Notes: generated by a model from the letters alone, not told the origin. A stretch of DNA of 64,000 nt from Mycolicibacterium parafortuitum (GCF_010725485.1 NZ_AP022598.1:1054001-1118000), one strand, 5' to 3'. Positions 24,921 through 36,268 are shown, counted from the stretch's first letter. Made by a program: numbers and translations.

Positions 24921-26846
24921 ATGGGTGACCTGGAACGGCACGAGTACGACGTCGTCGTGATCGGTGCCGGGGGTGCGGGACTGCGAGCGGTGATCGAGGC
25001 CAGGGAGCGGGGTCTGCGGGTCGCGGTGGTGACCAAGTCGCTGTTCGGCAAGGCCCACACCGTGATGGCCGAGGGCGGCTGCGCCGCGGCCATGCGCAAC
25101 GTCAACACCAAGGACTCGTGGCAGGTGCACTTCGGTGACACCATGCGCGGCGGCAAGTTCCTGAACAACTGGCGGATGGCCGAACTGCACGCGCAGGAAG
25201 CCCCCGACCGGGTGTGGGAGCTGGAAACCTATGGGGCGCTGTTCGACCGCACCAAGGACGGCCGGATCAGCCAGCGCAACTTCGGCGGCCACACCTATCC
25301 GCGGCTGGCGCACGTCGGTGACCGCACCGGCCTGGAGATCATCCGGACGCTGCAGCAGAAGATCGTGTCGCTGCAGCAGGAGGACAAGCGCGAGCTCGGC
25401 GACTTCGACGCCCGCATCCGGGTGTTCCACGAGTGCTCGATCACGGAGATCATCAAGGACGGCGACCGGGTGGCCGGCGCGTTCGGCTACTACCGCGAGA
25501 CCGGCAAGTTCGTGCTGTTCGAGGCGCCGGCCATCGTGCTGGCCACCGGCGGCATCGGCAAGTCGTTCAAGGTGTCGTCGAACTCCTGGGAGTACACCGG
25601 CGACGGGCACGCGCTGGCGCTGCGCGCCGGTTCGGGTCTGATCAACATGGAGTTCATCCAGTTCCACCCGACCGGCATGGTGTGGCCGCTGTCCGTCAAG
25701 GGCATCCTGGTCACCGAGGGTGTGCGCGGTGACGGCGGAGTGCTGAAGAACTCCGAGGGCAAGCGGTTCATGTTCGACTACATCCCCGACGTGTTCAAGG
25801 GGCAGTACGCCGAGTCCGAGGAAGAGGCCGACCAGTGGCTCAAGGACAACGATTCGGCCCGCCGCACCCCTGATCTGCTGCCCCGCGACGAGGTGGCCCG
25901 CGCCATCAACGAAGAGGTGAAGAACGGTCGCGGAACCCCGCACGGCGGTGTGTATCTCGACATCGCGTCGCGGATGCCCGCCGAGGAGATCAAGCGCCGG
26001 CTGCCGTCGATGTACCACCAGTTCATCGAGCTCGCCGAGGTCGACATCACCAAGGACGAGATGGAGGTGGGTCCCACCTGCCACTACGTGATGGGCGGCA
26101 TCGAGGTCGACCCGGACAGCGGCGGCGCCGCGACCCCCGGGCTGTACGCGGCCGGCGAGTGTTCCGGCGGCATGCACGGTTCCAACCGCCTCGGCGGGAA
26201 CTCGCTGTCGGATCTTCTGGTGTTCGGCCGTCGCGCCGGCCTGGGCGCCGCCGACTACGTGCGGTCGTTGCCGAACCGGCCGAAGGTGTCCGACGAGGCG
26301 CTGGAGCGCGCCGAGAAGCTGGCGCTGGCGCCGTTCGAGCCGAAGGACGACGCCGAGAACCCGTACACGCTGCACGCCGAATTGCAGGAGTCGATGAACG
26401 ACCTCGCGGGCATCATCCGCAAGGAGCACGAGCTCGAAGAGGTCCTCGGCAAGATCGACGAACTCAAGCGGCGCTACCGCAACGTCGTCGTCGAGGGCGG
26501 CCGCATCTTCAACCCCGGCTGGCATCTGGCGATCGACATGCGCAACATGCTGCTGGTCAGTGAGTGCGTGGCCAAGGCCGCGTTGCAGCGCACCGAGAGC
26601 CGCGGCGGTCACACCCGCGACGACTACCCGAAGATGGACTCGGAGTGGCGCAACAAGCTGCTGGTATGCCGCACGGTGGACGGCGCCGGAGACGAGCCCG
26701 GCGACCCGGTCATCCCCGACATCTCGGTGACGGTGGAACCTCAGCCGCCGATGCGGCCCGATCTTCTCGCGACCTTCGAGCTTTCGGAGCTGGAGAAGTA
26801 CTACACGCCTGAGGAATTGACCGAGCACCCGGAACAGAAGGGCTGA
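24921..26846 (+). CDS. sdhA: succinate dehydrogenase flavoprotein subunit
   Basis: 641 residues from ATG 24921, with GTAAGGA upstream. FAD-binding: YDVVVIGAGGAGLRAVIEAR. FAD-attachment region: LFGKAHTVMAEGGCAAAM, whose His is the covalent-flavin site of the family. Active-site region: FIQFHPTGMV and VTEGVRGDGGVLKN, then YVMGGIEVDPDSG and GLYAAGECSGGMHGSNRLGG. It oxidises succinate to fumarate on the cytoplasmic face and hands electrons to SdhB, whose gene follows 6 bases later. Confidence 0.95.
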   Translation: MGDLERHEYDVVVIGAGGAGLRAVIEARERGLRVAVVTKSLFGKAHTVMAEGGCAAAMRNVNTKDSWQVHFGDTMRGGKFLNNWRMAELHAQEAPDRVWELETYGALFDRTKDGRISQRNFGGHTYPRLAHVGDRTGLEIIRTLQQKIVSLQQEDKRELGDFDARIRVFHECSITEIIKDGDRVAGAFGYYRETGKFVLFEAPAIVLATGGIGKSFKVSSNSWEYTGDGHALALRAGSGLINMEFIQFHPTGMVWPLSVKGILVTEGVRGDGGVLKNSEGKRFMFDYIPDVFKGQYAESEEEADQWLKDNDSARRTPDLLPRDEVARAINEEVKNGRGTPHGGVYLDIASRMPAEEIKRRLPSMYHQFIELAEVDITKDEMEVGPTCHYVMGGIEVDPDSGGAATPGLYAAGECSGGMHGSNRLGGNSLSDLLVFGRRAGLGAADYVRSLPNRPKVSDEALERAEKLALAPFEPKDDAENPYTLHAELQESMNDLAGIIRKEHELEEVLGKIDELKRRYRNVVVEGGRIFNPGWHLAIDMRNMLLVSECVAKAALQRTESRGGHTRDDYPKMDSEWRNKLLVCRTVDGAGDEPGDPVIPDISVTVEPQPPMRPDLLATFELSELEKYYTPEELTEHPEQKG

Positions 26847-26852
26847 ACCACC

Positions 26853-27608
26853 ATGGCTGCCTACAACGCAAAGCTCCGGGTCTGGCGCGGCGACGACACC
26901 GGCGGCGGGCTTCAGGATTTCACCGTCGAGGTCAACGAGGGCGAGGTCGTCCTCGACATCATCCACCGGTTGCAGGCCACCCAGACGCCCGATCTCGCGG
27001 TGCGGTGGAACTGCAAGGCCGGCAAGTGCGGATCGTGTTCGGCGGAGATCAACGGGCGGCCGCGGCTGCTGTGCATGACGCGCATGTCGACCTTCGGGGA
27101 GGACGAGGTCGTCACCGTCACGCCGCTGCGAACGTTCCCGGTGATGCGCGACCTCGTGACCGATGTGTCGTTCAACTACGAAAAGGCCAGGGAAATCCCC
27201 GCGTTCGCGCCGCCGAAGGATCTTCAGCCGGGCGAGTACCGGATGGCCCAGGAGGACGTGAACCGCTCACAGGAGTTCCGCAAGTGCATCGAGTGCTTCC
27301 TGTGCCAGAACGTCTGCCACGTGATCCGTGACCACGAGGAGAACAAGGAGGCGTATGCGGGTCCGCGCTACCTGATGCGCCAGGCCGAACTGGACATGCA
27401 CCCGCTCGACACCCACGGCCGGCGCGCCGAACAGGCCCAGGACGAGAACGGGCTGGGGTTCTGCAACATCAACAAGTGCTGCACCGAGGTGTGCCCCGAA
27501 CACATCAAGATCACAGACAACGCGCTGATCCCGATGAAGGAGCGCGCCGCCGACCGCAAGTACGACCCGCTGGTCTGGCTGGGCGACAAGCTGTTCCGGC
27601 GGGGCTGA
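26853..27608 (+). CDS. sdhB: succinate dehydrogenase iron-sulfur subunit
   Basis: 251 residues. The N-terminal [2Fe-2S] ferredoxin-like domain has RWNCKAGKCGSCSAEINGRP with LLCMTRM. The C-terminal domain carries two cysteine clusters: CIECFLCQNVCHVIRDH and CNINKCCTEVCPEHI. These give the usual three iron-sulfur centres linking SdhA to the membrane subunit. The stop at 27606-27608 is 5 bases before the TTG start of the Cys-repeat gene, so that gene probably shares the transcript. Confidence 0.95.
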   Translation: MAAYNAKLRVWRGDDTGGGLQDFTVEVNEGEVVLDIIHRLQATQTPDLAVRWNCKAGKCGSCSAEINGRPRLLCMTRMSTFGEDEVVTVTPLRTFPVMRDLVTDVSFNYEKAREIPAFAPPKDLQPGEYRMAQEDVNRSQEFRKCIECFLCQNVCHVIRDHEENKEAYAGPRYLMRQAELDMHPLDTHGRRAEQAQDENGLGFCNINKCCTEVCPEHIKITDNALIPMKERAADRKYDPLVWLGDKLFRRG

Positions 27609-27613
27609 GGCGG

Positions 27614-28027
27614 TTGCGTAACGCAGCGGCCGACGACGACACCGAGCGTGCCGTCGTCGGCTCGTTACGCACCGAGGGCAGCTACGTCGTCGCCGGGTCG
27701 GTCGCGACAGCGGGAAGTGCCGTCGTCGCCGGGTCGGTCGCGACGGCCGGCAGCGCCGCGGTGGTCAACTCGATCGCGACGGCCGGCAGCGCCGCGGTGG
27801 CGGGTTCGATCGTGACGGCCGGGAGTGCCGCGATCGCGGGCAGCATCCTGGTCGTGCTGTCGCTCGCGTGCGCGGGTTGCCTGGCGTGCCTTGGCTGCAT
27901 CGCGTGCGTGAAATGCAAGGCGTGCGTGGGGTGCATCGACTGTGAGGACTGCATCGGCTGCGTCGGCTGCATCGACTGCACGGGTCTACGCGGCGCGGTC
28001 GGCCTGCGCAACGTGCACGCGGCCTGA
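27614..28027 (+). CDS. two-part repeat protein: VxAGS repeats and a (Cys-x-x)13 block
   Basis: 137 residues from TTG 27614; no ATG or GTG precedes the repeats in frame, and GAGG of the sdhB end lies close upstream, so coupling to sdhB is likely. Residues 25-78 hold four 12-residue repeats (VVAGSVATAGSA, VVAGSVATAGSA, AVVNSIATAGSA, AVAGSIVTAGSA) plus a half repeat. A hydrophobic link ILVVLSLA follows. Cysteines 86, 89, 92 and so on to 122 are 13 residues at exact period 3. The tail is TGLRGAVGLRNVHAA. Both blocks fit a hexapeptide rhythm, so a beta-solenoid with a cysteine ladder is one model; a metal-binding or membrane-inserted form is another. No family recognised. Confidence 0.65.
   Translation: MRNAAADDDTERAVVGSLRTEGSYVVAGSVATAGSAVVAGSVATAGSAAVVNSIATAGSAAVAGSIVTAGSAAIAGSILVVLSLACAGCLACLGCIACVKCKACVGCIDCEDCIGCVGCIDCTGLRGAVGLRNVHAA
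27686..27847 (+). repeat. 36-bp tandem repeats within the Cys-repeat gene
   Basis: Four units of 36 bp (27686-27721, 27722-27757, 27758-27793, 27794-27829) and a half unit to 27847. Units 1 and 2 encode the same 12 residues but differ at several third codon positions, so selection has kept the protein sequence. Units 3 and 4 diverge in the first half. Confidence 0.8.
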
Positions 28028-28034
28028 TCAGGCC
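28021..28034. other. 14-bp palindrome formed by abutting convergent stops
   Basis: GGCCTGATCAGGCC is a perfect palindrome. It contains the TGA of the Cys-repeat gene (28025-28027) and, on the other strand, the TGA of the Lrp gene (28028-28030). With no spacer between the two genes it could help end transcription from both sides, though it lacks a loop and a T-run. Possibly chance. Confidence 0.4.
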
Positions 28035-28486
28035 GGCCCCAACGTCCGCCGGGTCAGCGGGCTGGAGTAGACGACGTTCGTCGTGATGGCGCCGAGGGTC
28101 GCGAGCCGGCCCGTGAGGCGTTCCAGGTCGGACATCGAGCGGGCCAGCACCTTGAGGATGAAACAGTCCTCTCCGGTCACATGGTGTGCCTCGACCACCT
28201 CCGGGGTCACGTCCAGCAGGTCGTGCAGCGGCTTGTAGTTGCCCGACGGATAGGCCAGCCGCACGAAGGCCATGATCGAGTAGCCGAGCGCGGTGGCAGA
28301 GACGGTGGCGGTGTACCCCGTGATCACCCCGGCGTCGACGAGGCGGCGTAGCCGGTCGGCCGTCGCACTCGGCGACAGCGACACCCGGCGCGCCAGATCG
28401 GCGGTGCTGATCCTGCCGTCGTCCTGCAGCACCTGCAGGATCGCCTCGTCGGTGCGATCCAACGGGATCCGGTCGGTGTCGGCCAT
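28028..28486 (-). CDS. Lrp/AsnC family transcriptional regulator
   Basis: 152 residues from ATG 28486 (MADTDRIPLDRTDEAILQVL). N-terminal helix-turn-helix: GRISTADLARRVSLSPSATA and DRLRRLVDAGVITGYTATVS. C-terminal RAM ligand domain: YSIMAFVRLAYPSGNYKPLH, HHVTGEDCFILKVLARSMSD and TTNVVYSSPLTRRTL. An amino acid or related metabolite is the usual ligand. It is divergent from the acyl-CoA dehydrogenase gene (61-bp spacer), which it probably controls. Confidence 0.92.
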   Translation of the reverse strand: MADTDRIPLDRTDEAILQVLQDDGRISTADLARRVSLSPSATADRLRRLVDAGVITGYTATVSATALGYSIMAFVRLAYPSGNYKPLHDLLDVTPEVVEAHHVTGEDCFILKVLARSMSDLERLTGRLATLGAITTNVVYSSPLTRRTLGPA

Positions 28487-28547
28487 ACCGCCGATGATTG
28501 CACCGAACACCGGCTCGGCGCCTGCGCGCGGGACTAGATTGCCGTGC

Positions 28548-30293
28548 ATGACCCACCCCCGCAGGCTTCTGCTGGACCCGAACAACTTCGACGCCGCACA
28601 TCTCGATCCGGTATCGCGGCGCAAGCTGCTGGCCTTGATCGACTGGTTCGAACAGCGTGGTAAGGCCCGGTTGCTGCGCGACGACCTCGATGCGGTGTGG
28701 GTGTCGGACTTCCTCGAGTTCGTCAAGGAGGAGCGGTTGTTCGCCACGTTCCTGACCCCGTCGGAATTCGCCGACGGAGACCCGGACAAGCGCTGGGACA
28801 CGTCCCGCAATGCGGTGCTCAGCGAGATCCTCGGGTTCTACGGGCTGTCGTACTGGTACGCCGAGCAGGTGACGATCCTGGGTCTCGGGCCGATCTGGCA
28901 GAGCGACAACGTCAAGGCCAAGGAACGCGCGGCGGCGCAGCTGGAGGCCGGTGAGGTGATGGCGTTCGGGCTCTCCGAACGTGCGCACGGCGCCGACATC
29001 TACAACACCGACATGCTGCTCACCCCCGCCGCAACTGCGGGCGACGCCGACGGAGTGGTGTTCCGGGCGTCCGGCGAGAAGTACTACATCGGCAACGGCA
29101 ACGTGGCGGGCATGGTGTCGGTGTTCGGGCGGCGCACCGACGTCGAAGGCGCCGACGGATACGTCTGGTTCGTCGCCGACAGCCGCCATCCTGACTACGA
29201 ACTGATCGGCAACGTGGTGCACGGCCAGATGTTCGTCAGCAACTTCGCGCTGCGAAACTATCCGGTGCATGAAGAGGACATCCTGGCCACCGGCCCCGAC
29301 GCGTTCTCGGCGGCGCTGAACACCGTCAACGTCGGCAAGTTCAACCTGTGCAGCGGCTCGATCGGCATGTGCGAGCACGCGTTCTACGAAGCGATCACCC
29401 ACGCCGACAACCGCATCCTGTACGGCAATCCCGTCACCGACTTCCCGCACGTGCGGGCCGCGTTCGTCGAGGCATACGCCCGGCTGATCGCGATGAAGCT
29501 GTTCAGCGACCGCGCCATCGACTACTTCCGCAGCGCCGGCCCGCAGGACCGCCGCTATCTGCTGTTCAACCCGGTGACCAAGTCGAAGGTGACCTCGGAG
29601 GGCGAGAAGGTCGTCACCCTGCTGTGGGATGTGCTGGCCGCCAAGGGGTTCGAGAAGGACACCTACTTCTACCAGGTGACCCGGCTGATCGGGGCGCTGC
29701 CGCGGCTGGAGGGCACCGTCCACGTCAACGTCGCACAGATCTTGAAGTTCATGCCGAACTACATGTTCAACCCCGCCGACTACCCGCCGATCGGCACCCG
29801 CGACGACGCCGCCGACGACGTGTTCTTCTGGTCGCAGGGCCCGGCCCGCGGCGCGTCGAAGGTGCGGTTCGCCGACTGGGCACCGGTCTACGAGCGGCAC
29901 CTCGCCGTACCGAACGTCGCCCGGTTCTACGAGCAGGTGCAGACGTTCAAAGAGCTGCTGACCGTCGCCGCACCGGATGCCGACCAGCAGCGCGACCTGG
30001 ACTTCGTGCTCGTCGTGGGGCATCTGTTCAGCCTCGTCGTCTACGGGCAGCTGATCCTGGAGCAGGCCGAGCTCACCGGGCTGGACCACGACCTGCTCGA
30101 CCAGATCTTCGGCGTGCAGGTCCGGGACTTCTCGGCATACGCGGTCGCGCTGCACGGCAAGCCGAGCTCGACCGTCGCCCAGCAGGACTGGGCGCTGGCC
30201 GCGGTGCGCAAGCCCGACCCCGACACCGGCCGCTTCGACCGGGTGTGGGAACAGGTCAAGGGTTACTCCGGCGCGTATGTGATGCGGGCCTGA
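28548..30293 (+). CDS. acyl-CoA dehydrogenase family flavoprotein
   Basis: 581 residues from ATG 28548 (MTHPRRLLLDPNNFDAAHLD). The acyl-CoA-dehydrogenase core is visible: AFGLSERAHGADIYNTDMLL (substrate/FAD loop), KYYIGNGNVAGMVSVFGRR and FNLCSGSIGMCEHAFYEAIT. The protein is longer than the usual 380-residue enzymes and belongs to the larger actinobacterial type. The catalytic glutamate was not pinned down. An acyl thioester is the expected substrate; an amino-acid catabolism role would fit the divergent Lrp regulator but is inferred. Confidence 0.8.
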   Translation: MTHPRRLLLDPNNFDAAHLDPVSRRKLLALIDWFEQRGKARLLRDDLDAVWVSDFLEFVKEERLFATFLTPSEFADGDPDKRWDTSRNAVLSEILGFYGLSYWYAEQVTILGLGPIWQSDNVKAKERAAAQLEAGEVMAFGLSERAHGADIYNTDMLLTPAATAGDADGVVFRASGEKYYIGNGNVAGMVSVFGRRTDVEGADGYVWFVADSRHPDYELIGNVVHGQMFVSNFALRNYPVHEEDILATGPDAFSAALNTVNVGKFNLCSGSIGMCEHAFYEAITHADNRILYGNPVTDFPHVRAAFVEAYARLIAMKLFSDRAIDYFRSAGPQDRRYLLFNPVTKSKVTSEGEKVVTLLWDVLAAKGFEKDTYFYQVTRLIGALPRLEGTVHVNVAQILKFMPNYMFNPADYPPIGTRDDAADDVFFWSQGPARGASKVRFADWAPVYERHLAVPNVARFYEQVQTFKELLTVAAPDADQQRDLDFVLVVGHLFSLVVYGQLILEQAELTGLDHDLLDQIFGVQVRDFSAYAVALHGKPSSTVAQQDWALAAVRKPDPDTGRFDRVWEQVKGYSGAYVMRA

Positions 30294-30406
30294 ATCCGGG
30301 GAAACCACGGCGCCCGCGCGACAATCCCGGGGATGTGGCGGCGTTACGGCCGAATCTACGGGGATCGTCGGTTCCCCGCCTGCGCCGGACCCGGTGGGAT
30401 CGAGGC

Positions 30407-30823
30407 ATGACACCAGCCCGGGACTTCTTCGCCGCCAAACTCGCCTACGAGATCGACCCCGCCGACCTCGCCGCGGCCCGCGCGGCGGGGCGCTCCCCGA
30501 TCGTCGTCGACACCCGGTCCGCCGAGGCCTTCGACCAGGGGCATCTGCCCGGCGCGCTGCACATCCCCGGCCCCGAGCTCGCACAGCGTGCCTGCCGCGA
30601 ACTGCCAGACCTCGCCGCCGACGTCGTCGTCTACTGCTGGGGGCCGGGCTGCAACGGCGCAACCAAGGCCGCATACACGCTGAGCGACATGGGATATGGA
30701 CGGGTCCGCGAACTTCTCGGCGGCTTCGAGTACTGGGCCAGGGAAGGACTGTCGGTCGTCACCGGTGACGGCCGGCGTCTCCGCAGGCCGGCCGATGAAC
30801 TGACCGCGGTCCGGCTCCCGTAG
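30407..30823 (+). CDS. rhodanese-domain protein
   Basis: 138 residues from ATG 30407. A single rhodanese domain: SPIVVDTRSAEAFDQGHLPG and ALHIPGPEL, then the active-site loop VVYCWGPGCNGATKAAYTL with a catalytic-type Cys, and FEYWAREGLSV. It probably transfers a sulfane sulfur or acts as a persulfide carrier. It follows the acyl-CoA dehydrogenase gene by 113 bases. Two cysteines lie in the active loop (YC and GC), so redox or disulfide control is possible. Confidence 0.85.
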   Translation: MTPARDFFAAKLAYEIDPADLAAARAAGRSPIVVDTRSAEAFDQGHLPGALHIPGPELAQRACRELPDLAADVVVYCWGPGCNGATKAAYTLSDMGYGRVRELLGGFEYWAREGLSVVTGDGRRLRRPADELTAVRLP

Positions 30824-30881
30824 CCGCGCGCAAGCGTACGCTCGGACCCAGCAGCCAAGCCCGTGACGAAAGGCAGCTTCC

Positions 30882-31043
30882 ATGGCGCTTCGACAGCCCC
30901 TCAGCATCAACGACATCCGCAGCGCTATCCGCGAATTGAGCGCACGCGCCGACCTGGCCCGCAAGGAGGGCAGGCCGGAGGATGCCGCCGAACTGGAGCA
31001 GCGGATCCGCGGCTATCGAGAAGAACTCACCGCCAGGCCCTAG
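30882..31043 (+). CDS. small charged helical protein (53 aa)
   Basis: ATG 30882, with GAAAGGCAGC upstream. The product starts MALRQPLSINDIRSAIREL and continues with an alternating-charge helix (RADLARKEGRPEDAAELEQR), ending REELTARP. It looks like a short coiled coil. It ends before a large hairpin at 31054-31118 that separates it from the convergent flavin reductase gene. Codon use is normal for the window. No family recognised. Confidence 0.55.
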   Translation: MALRQPLSINDIRSAIRELSARADLARKEGRPEDAAELEQRIRGYREELTARP

Positions 31044-31053
31044 TGGCTGCGGT

Positions 31054-31118
31054 CTCGCGAAACCGCCACCACGGTAGTGCGCACGCCCGCGCAACTACCG
31101 TGCCGGCGGCCTCGCGAG
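31054..31118. repeat. nested hairpin between convergent genes
   Basis: Outer arms CTCGCGAAACCGCC (31054-31067) and GGCGGCCTCGCGAG (31105-31118) pair with 2 mismatches. Inside, CACGGTAGT (31070-31078) pairs with ACTACCGTG (31094-31102). It lies in the 91-bp gap between the 53-residue gene and the flavin reductase gene and is a plausible two-way transcript end. There is no T-run. Confidence 0.6.
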
Positions 31119-31134
31119 GTGTCCGGTCGGCGCG

Positions 31135-33355
<2,221 letters not shown>

Positions 33356-33367
33356 CGCCCGGCGGGC

Positions 33368-34498
33368 TCAGCTCGGCGGGTTGTTCACCACGTACTGCAG
33401 ACCCGCGAGCAACTGCGACACCGGGTCGGTGCCGCCGCCGAAGGCGGCCTGGGTGGCCGGCGCGGTGACCTCGGCCGGGTCGTAGCCGATGACGTGGTCG
33501 ACGGTGACCGGCGCGGTGGCCGGATCGTCGTTGCGCGAGTACCCGGCGTCGACGTAGGGCTGCAGCACCCGGTCGAGTTCGATCAGCGTGTCCTTGGGGA
33601 CCCCGAGGTACTTGAACGGCAGCACCAACGGCAGATGCTCCTCGGGGATCATCACCGTCGTCGTCTTGGCACCCCGCGAGTTCACGGTGGTGCGGATGTT
33701 GCCCGGTGGGACCATGCTCGGGTTGGTGAACGCGACGGCGGTGTGCCCGGTCGCGAGCCCGACGATCGCGTTGGCGACCGACAGCCAGTTGTCCGGGCGG
33801 TCCGGCCAATCGGCGATGCTGTCGTAGGCCGAGACGAACTGATAGGTGTCGTACTGGCTTTCCACCGGCGCCGGGATGCGGTAGTCCAGCGACGGGACGA
33901 CGCTGCCGACCGGGAAGTTCTGGGTCAGGAAGCTCTCGCCGAACGCGTGCTTGCCGACGGGGTTGCCGTAGGTGGCGAAGCTCAGCTGATCCGGTGGTGG
34001 CGCCGCCGGATCGTAGGCCAGCCGGGCCTGCACCTCGTCGAGCACCGACGCCCCCTCGGACAGGCCGATCGCGGTACCGGGTCCGCCCCGGCGGATCGCC
34101 TCGATCAGGTTCGGGGCGCCGACGTCGATGGATTCGCCGTAGCTGGGGCCGTCGAGTCCGAGCCCGGGCATGATGCGGTCACCGAACGCGCCGATCCCCG
34201 GGAACAGCCGCTCCAAGGTGTGGCCCTGGACCTGTCCGGCGGGATAGTCGACGATCTCGCGGTCCAGGCCGGGGAACCAGTCCGCGCCGGTGCGCATGAT
34301 GTATTCGTCGTACGGGATGCCCAGCACGTGGGCGCCGCCGAGCGCGTACCCGCGGCCCGGGGTGCCCATCGGCATCGGCGCGTCACCCGGGGTGACCGGG
34401 GGTGCGGGCTCGGGTTGGGCCGTGGCGACCCCGAATCCCAACAGGCCCGCCGCGCCGAGTGTGCCCAGCGCGGTGGCGAATGCGATGTGCCGCCTCAT
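33368..34498 (-). CDS. exported PE-PPE-domain acyltransferase of the TPP locus
   Basis: 376 residues. Signal peptide: [20 protein letters not shown] plus GFGVATAQ. The rest is an alpha/beta-hydrolase of the PE-PPE domain type with the nucleophile elbow GLSEGAS (Ser 147). Members of this family (Chp-type proteins) transfer acyl chains between trehalose esters outside the cell membrane; in M. smegmatis the TPP-locus PE protein is needed for final assembly. It is last in the papA-mmpL10-fadD23-PE operon, 24 bases after fadD23. Confidence 0.85.
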   Translation of the reverse strand: MRRHIAFATALGTLGAAGLLGFGVATAQPEPAPPVTPGDAPMPMGTPGRGYALGGAHVLGIPYDEYIMRTGADWFPGLDREIVDYPAGQVQGHTLERLFPGIGAFGDRIMPGLGLDGPSYGESIDVGAPNLIEAIRRGGPGTAIGLSEGASVLDEVQARLAYDPAAPPPDQLSFATYGNPVGKHAFGESFLTQNFPVGSVVPSLDYRIPAPVESQYDTYQFVSAYDSIADWPDRPDNWLSVANAIVGLATGHTAVAFTNPSMVPPGNIRTTVNSRGAKTTTVMIPEEHLPLVLPFKYLGVPKDTLIELDRVLQPYVDAGYSRNDDPATAPVTVDHVIGYDPAEVTAPATQAAFGGGTDPVSQLLAGLQYVVNNPPS

Positions 34499-34522
34499 GG
34501 TGTTGTCCTGCCTGCCATGTGA

Positions 34523-36268
34523 TCAGGCGTCCAGCCGGTCGAACTGATCTTGGCGGTAGTGGTCGACGCAGGCAGAGCGGCGCACCTTGCCGCTCGTGGT
34601 GGTCGGGATCGAGCCGGGCGGCACGAACACGAGGTCCTCGACGTTGAGACCGTGCGCGTTCGAGATCGCCGAGGTGACGTCGCTTTTCACCTCGTGCAGC
34701 CAGCGCGTCGCGTCCTCGCCGGTGTTCTTCTTCAACTCGATGACGGTGACCAGCTTCTCGGTGCTGTTCTCCGGCACCGAGATCGCGGCGACGCGGCCGC
34801 GGGTGATGCCGGAGACGGTGGCCTCGATGTCCTCGGGGTAGTGGTTGCGGCCGCGGATGATCAGCAGGTCCTTGATGCGCCCGACGATGAACAACTCGCC
34901 GTCGTGGACGAAGCCGAGATCGCCGGTGCGCAGCCACGGCCCGTCGGGGGTGCCCGGGGACGGGTCGACGATGGTCGCGCCGAAGCACTGCTGTGCGTCG
35001 GCCGGCCTGCTCCAGTACCCGGACGCGACGTTCTCGCCGTGCACCCAGATCTCGCCGATCGCGTCGGGCGGGCATTCGGTGCGCGCATCCACGTCCACGA
35101 TGCGCACCAGCGGCGCCTGCGGCAGCGTGTAGCGGACCAGCGCGGTGCCCGACGCGGCGGTGCACGGTTTCACCCGGCGCGCGGACAACTCGTCGCTGTC
35201 GAAGCGGGGCTGCGGCGCCGACTCGTCGTAGATGCCGCTGGCCACGAACACCGTCGCCTCGGCCAGCCCGTAGGACGGGCGCAGCATGTTGTCCCGGAAG
35301 TTGAAGTGCGCGAAGCGGTCTGCGAAGCGCTCCAGCGTCGCCGGGTTCACCCGCTCGGCACCGTTGATGATGCCGAGCACGTCACCGAGGTCGAGTCCGG
35401 CCAGATCGCTGTCGCTGGTCTTGCGGGCCGCCAGCTCGAACGCGAAGTTCGGCGCCGCGGAGAACGCCTGCGGGTTCTGGGCCAGCGCCCTGACCCAGCG
35501 CGACGGCTTCTCCAGGAACGCGACCGGGCTGGTCAACTTCGCCGGATGGCCGCCGAGGATCGGCGCGCACACCCCGAGCACCAACCCCATGTCGTGGTAG
35601 AAGGGCAGCCAGGACACGATCGTCAGGTTCGCCGTCGACGTGATGTGCGGCACCGCGAAGAAGCTGCGCATCAGCTGCTCGTAGTTCGACTGCAGGTTGC
35701 GGTGCGAGATCATCACGCCGGTGGGCAGCCGGGTGGAGCCCGAGCTGTACTGCAGGTACGCGATGACGGGTACCTCGCCGCGCGGCAGCGGCTCGGCTAC
35801 CGTCCGCGCGTCCAGATCCAGCGAATCGATCTGCAGGATCTTCGGCGCGACCTCCATGCGGGCCTGGTCGACGTAGTCGCCGACATCCTCGGCGACCGCC
35901 GAGGTGGTCAGCACGACCGACGGGGTGGTGTCGGTGAACACCGCGCTGACCCGGTCGTGGTTGGAGCCGCGGTGCGGCAGCGGAAGCGGGACGGCGATCA
36001 GCCCGGCCTCCATCGCGCCGAGGAACGCGAGGATGTAGTCCAGACCCTGCGGCGCCAGGATCACCGCGCGATCGCCGATCGCGCCGTGCTCGCGAATTGC
36101 GCGCGCCACGTTGATCGTTCGCCGCGACAGCTGCGACCAGGTCACGTCCTCGGCGACACCGGCCGGATCGTCGGCGTATTCGGTGAACGTGAACGCGATG
36201 TCGTCGGGGCGCATGCTGGCGCGGCCGTGCAGCATCGAGAGAATCGTCGACTGGGGCGTAGCTGTCAC
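34523..36268 (-). CDS. fadD23: fatty-acyl-AMP ligase FadD23-type
   Basis: 581 residues, the usual size for a mycobacterial FAAL. Adenylate-forming motifs: YLQYSSGSTRLPTGVMISHR (residues 171-190, A3), SWLPFYHDMGLVLGVCAPIL, and MLRPSYGLAEATVFVASG and GPWLRTGDLGFVHDGELFIV. It activates a fatty acid as acyl-AMP and loads the starter unit onto the neighbouring Pks rather than CoA. Gene order with mmpL10, papA, pks and the PE-domain gene identifies it as the TPP-locus member. Confidence 0.9.
   Translation of the reverse strand: MTATPQSTILSMLHGRASMRPDDIAFTFTEYADDPAGVAEDVTWSQLSRRTINVARAIREHGAIGDRAVILAPQGLDYILAFLGAMEAGLIAVPLPLPHRGSNHDRVSAVFTDTTPSVVLTTSAVAEDVGDYVDQARMEVAPKILQIDSLDLDARTVAEPLPRGEVPVIAYLQYSSGSTRLPTGVMISHRNLQSNYEQLMRSFFAVPHITSTANLTIVSWLPFYHDMGLVLGVCAPILGGHPAKLTSPVAFLEKPSRWVRALAQNPQAFSAAPNFAFELAARKTSDSDLAGLDLGDVLGIINGAERVNPATLERFADRFAHFNFRDNMLRPSYGLAEATVFVASGIYDESAPQPRFDSDELSARRVKPCTAASGTALVRYTLPQAPLVRIVDVDARTECPPDAIGEIWVHGENVASGYWSRPADAQQCFGATIVDPSPGTPDGPWLRTGDLGFVHDGELFIVGRIKDLLIIRGRNHYPEDIEATVSGITRGRVAAISVPENSTEKLVTVIELKKNTGEDATRWLHEVKSDVTSAISNAHGLNVEDLVFVPPGSIPTTTSGKVRRSACVDHYRQDQFDRLDA

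Noticed and set aside
27686..27847. Possible CRISPR array or VNTR from the 36-bp units
   Set aside because: Units abut with no spacers and stay in codon phase; they are coding repeats.
27682..28011. Antisense repeat frame (TALPAVAT repeats) opposite the Cys-repeat gene
   Set aside because: A repetitive sequence gives open frames on both strands; the + frame has the ordered period-3 cysteines and sits in the sdh operon.
28021..28034. Treating the GGCCTGATCAGGCC palindrome as a true terminator
   Set aside because: No loop can form in a 14-bp continuous palindrome without breaking inner pairs, and there is no T-run; kept only as a low-confidence sequence feature.
27765..30674. A 969-residue frame antisense to the acyl-CoA dehydrogenase and Cys-repeat gene
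   Set aside because: Low-complexity Arg/Val composition, spans several real genes, no ribosome site.
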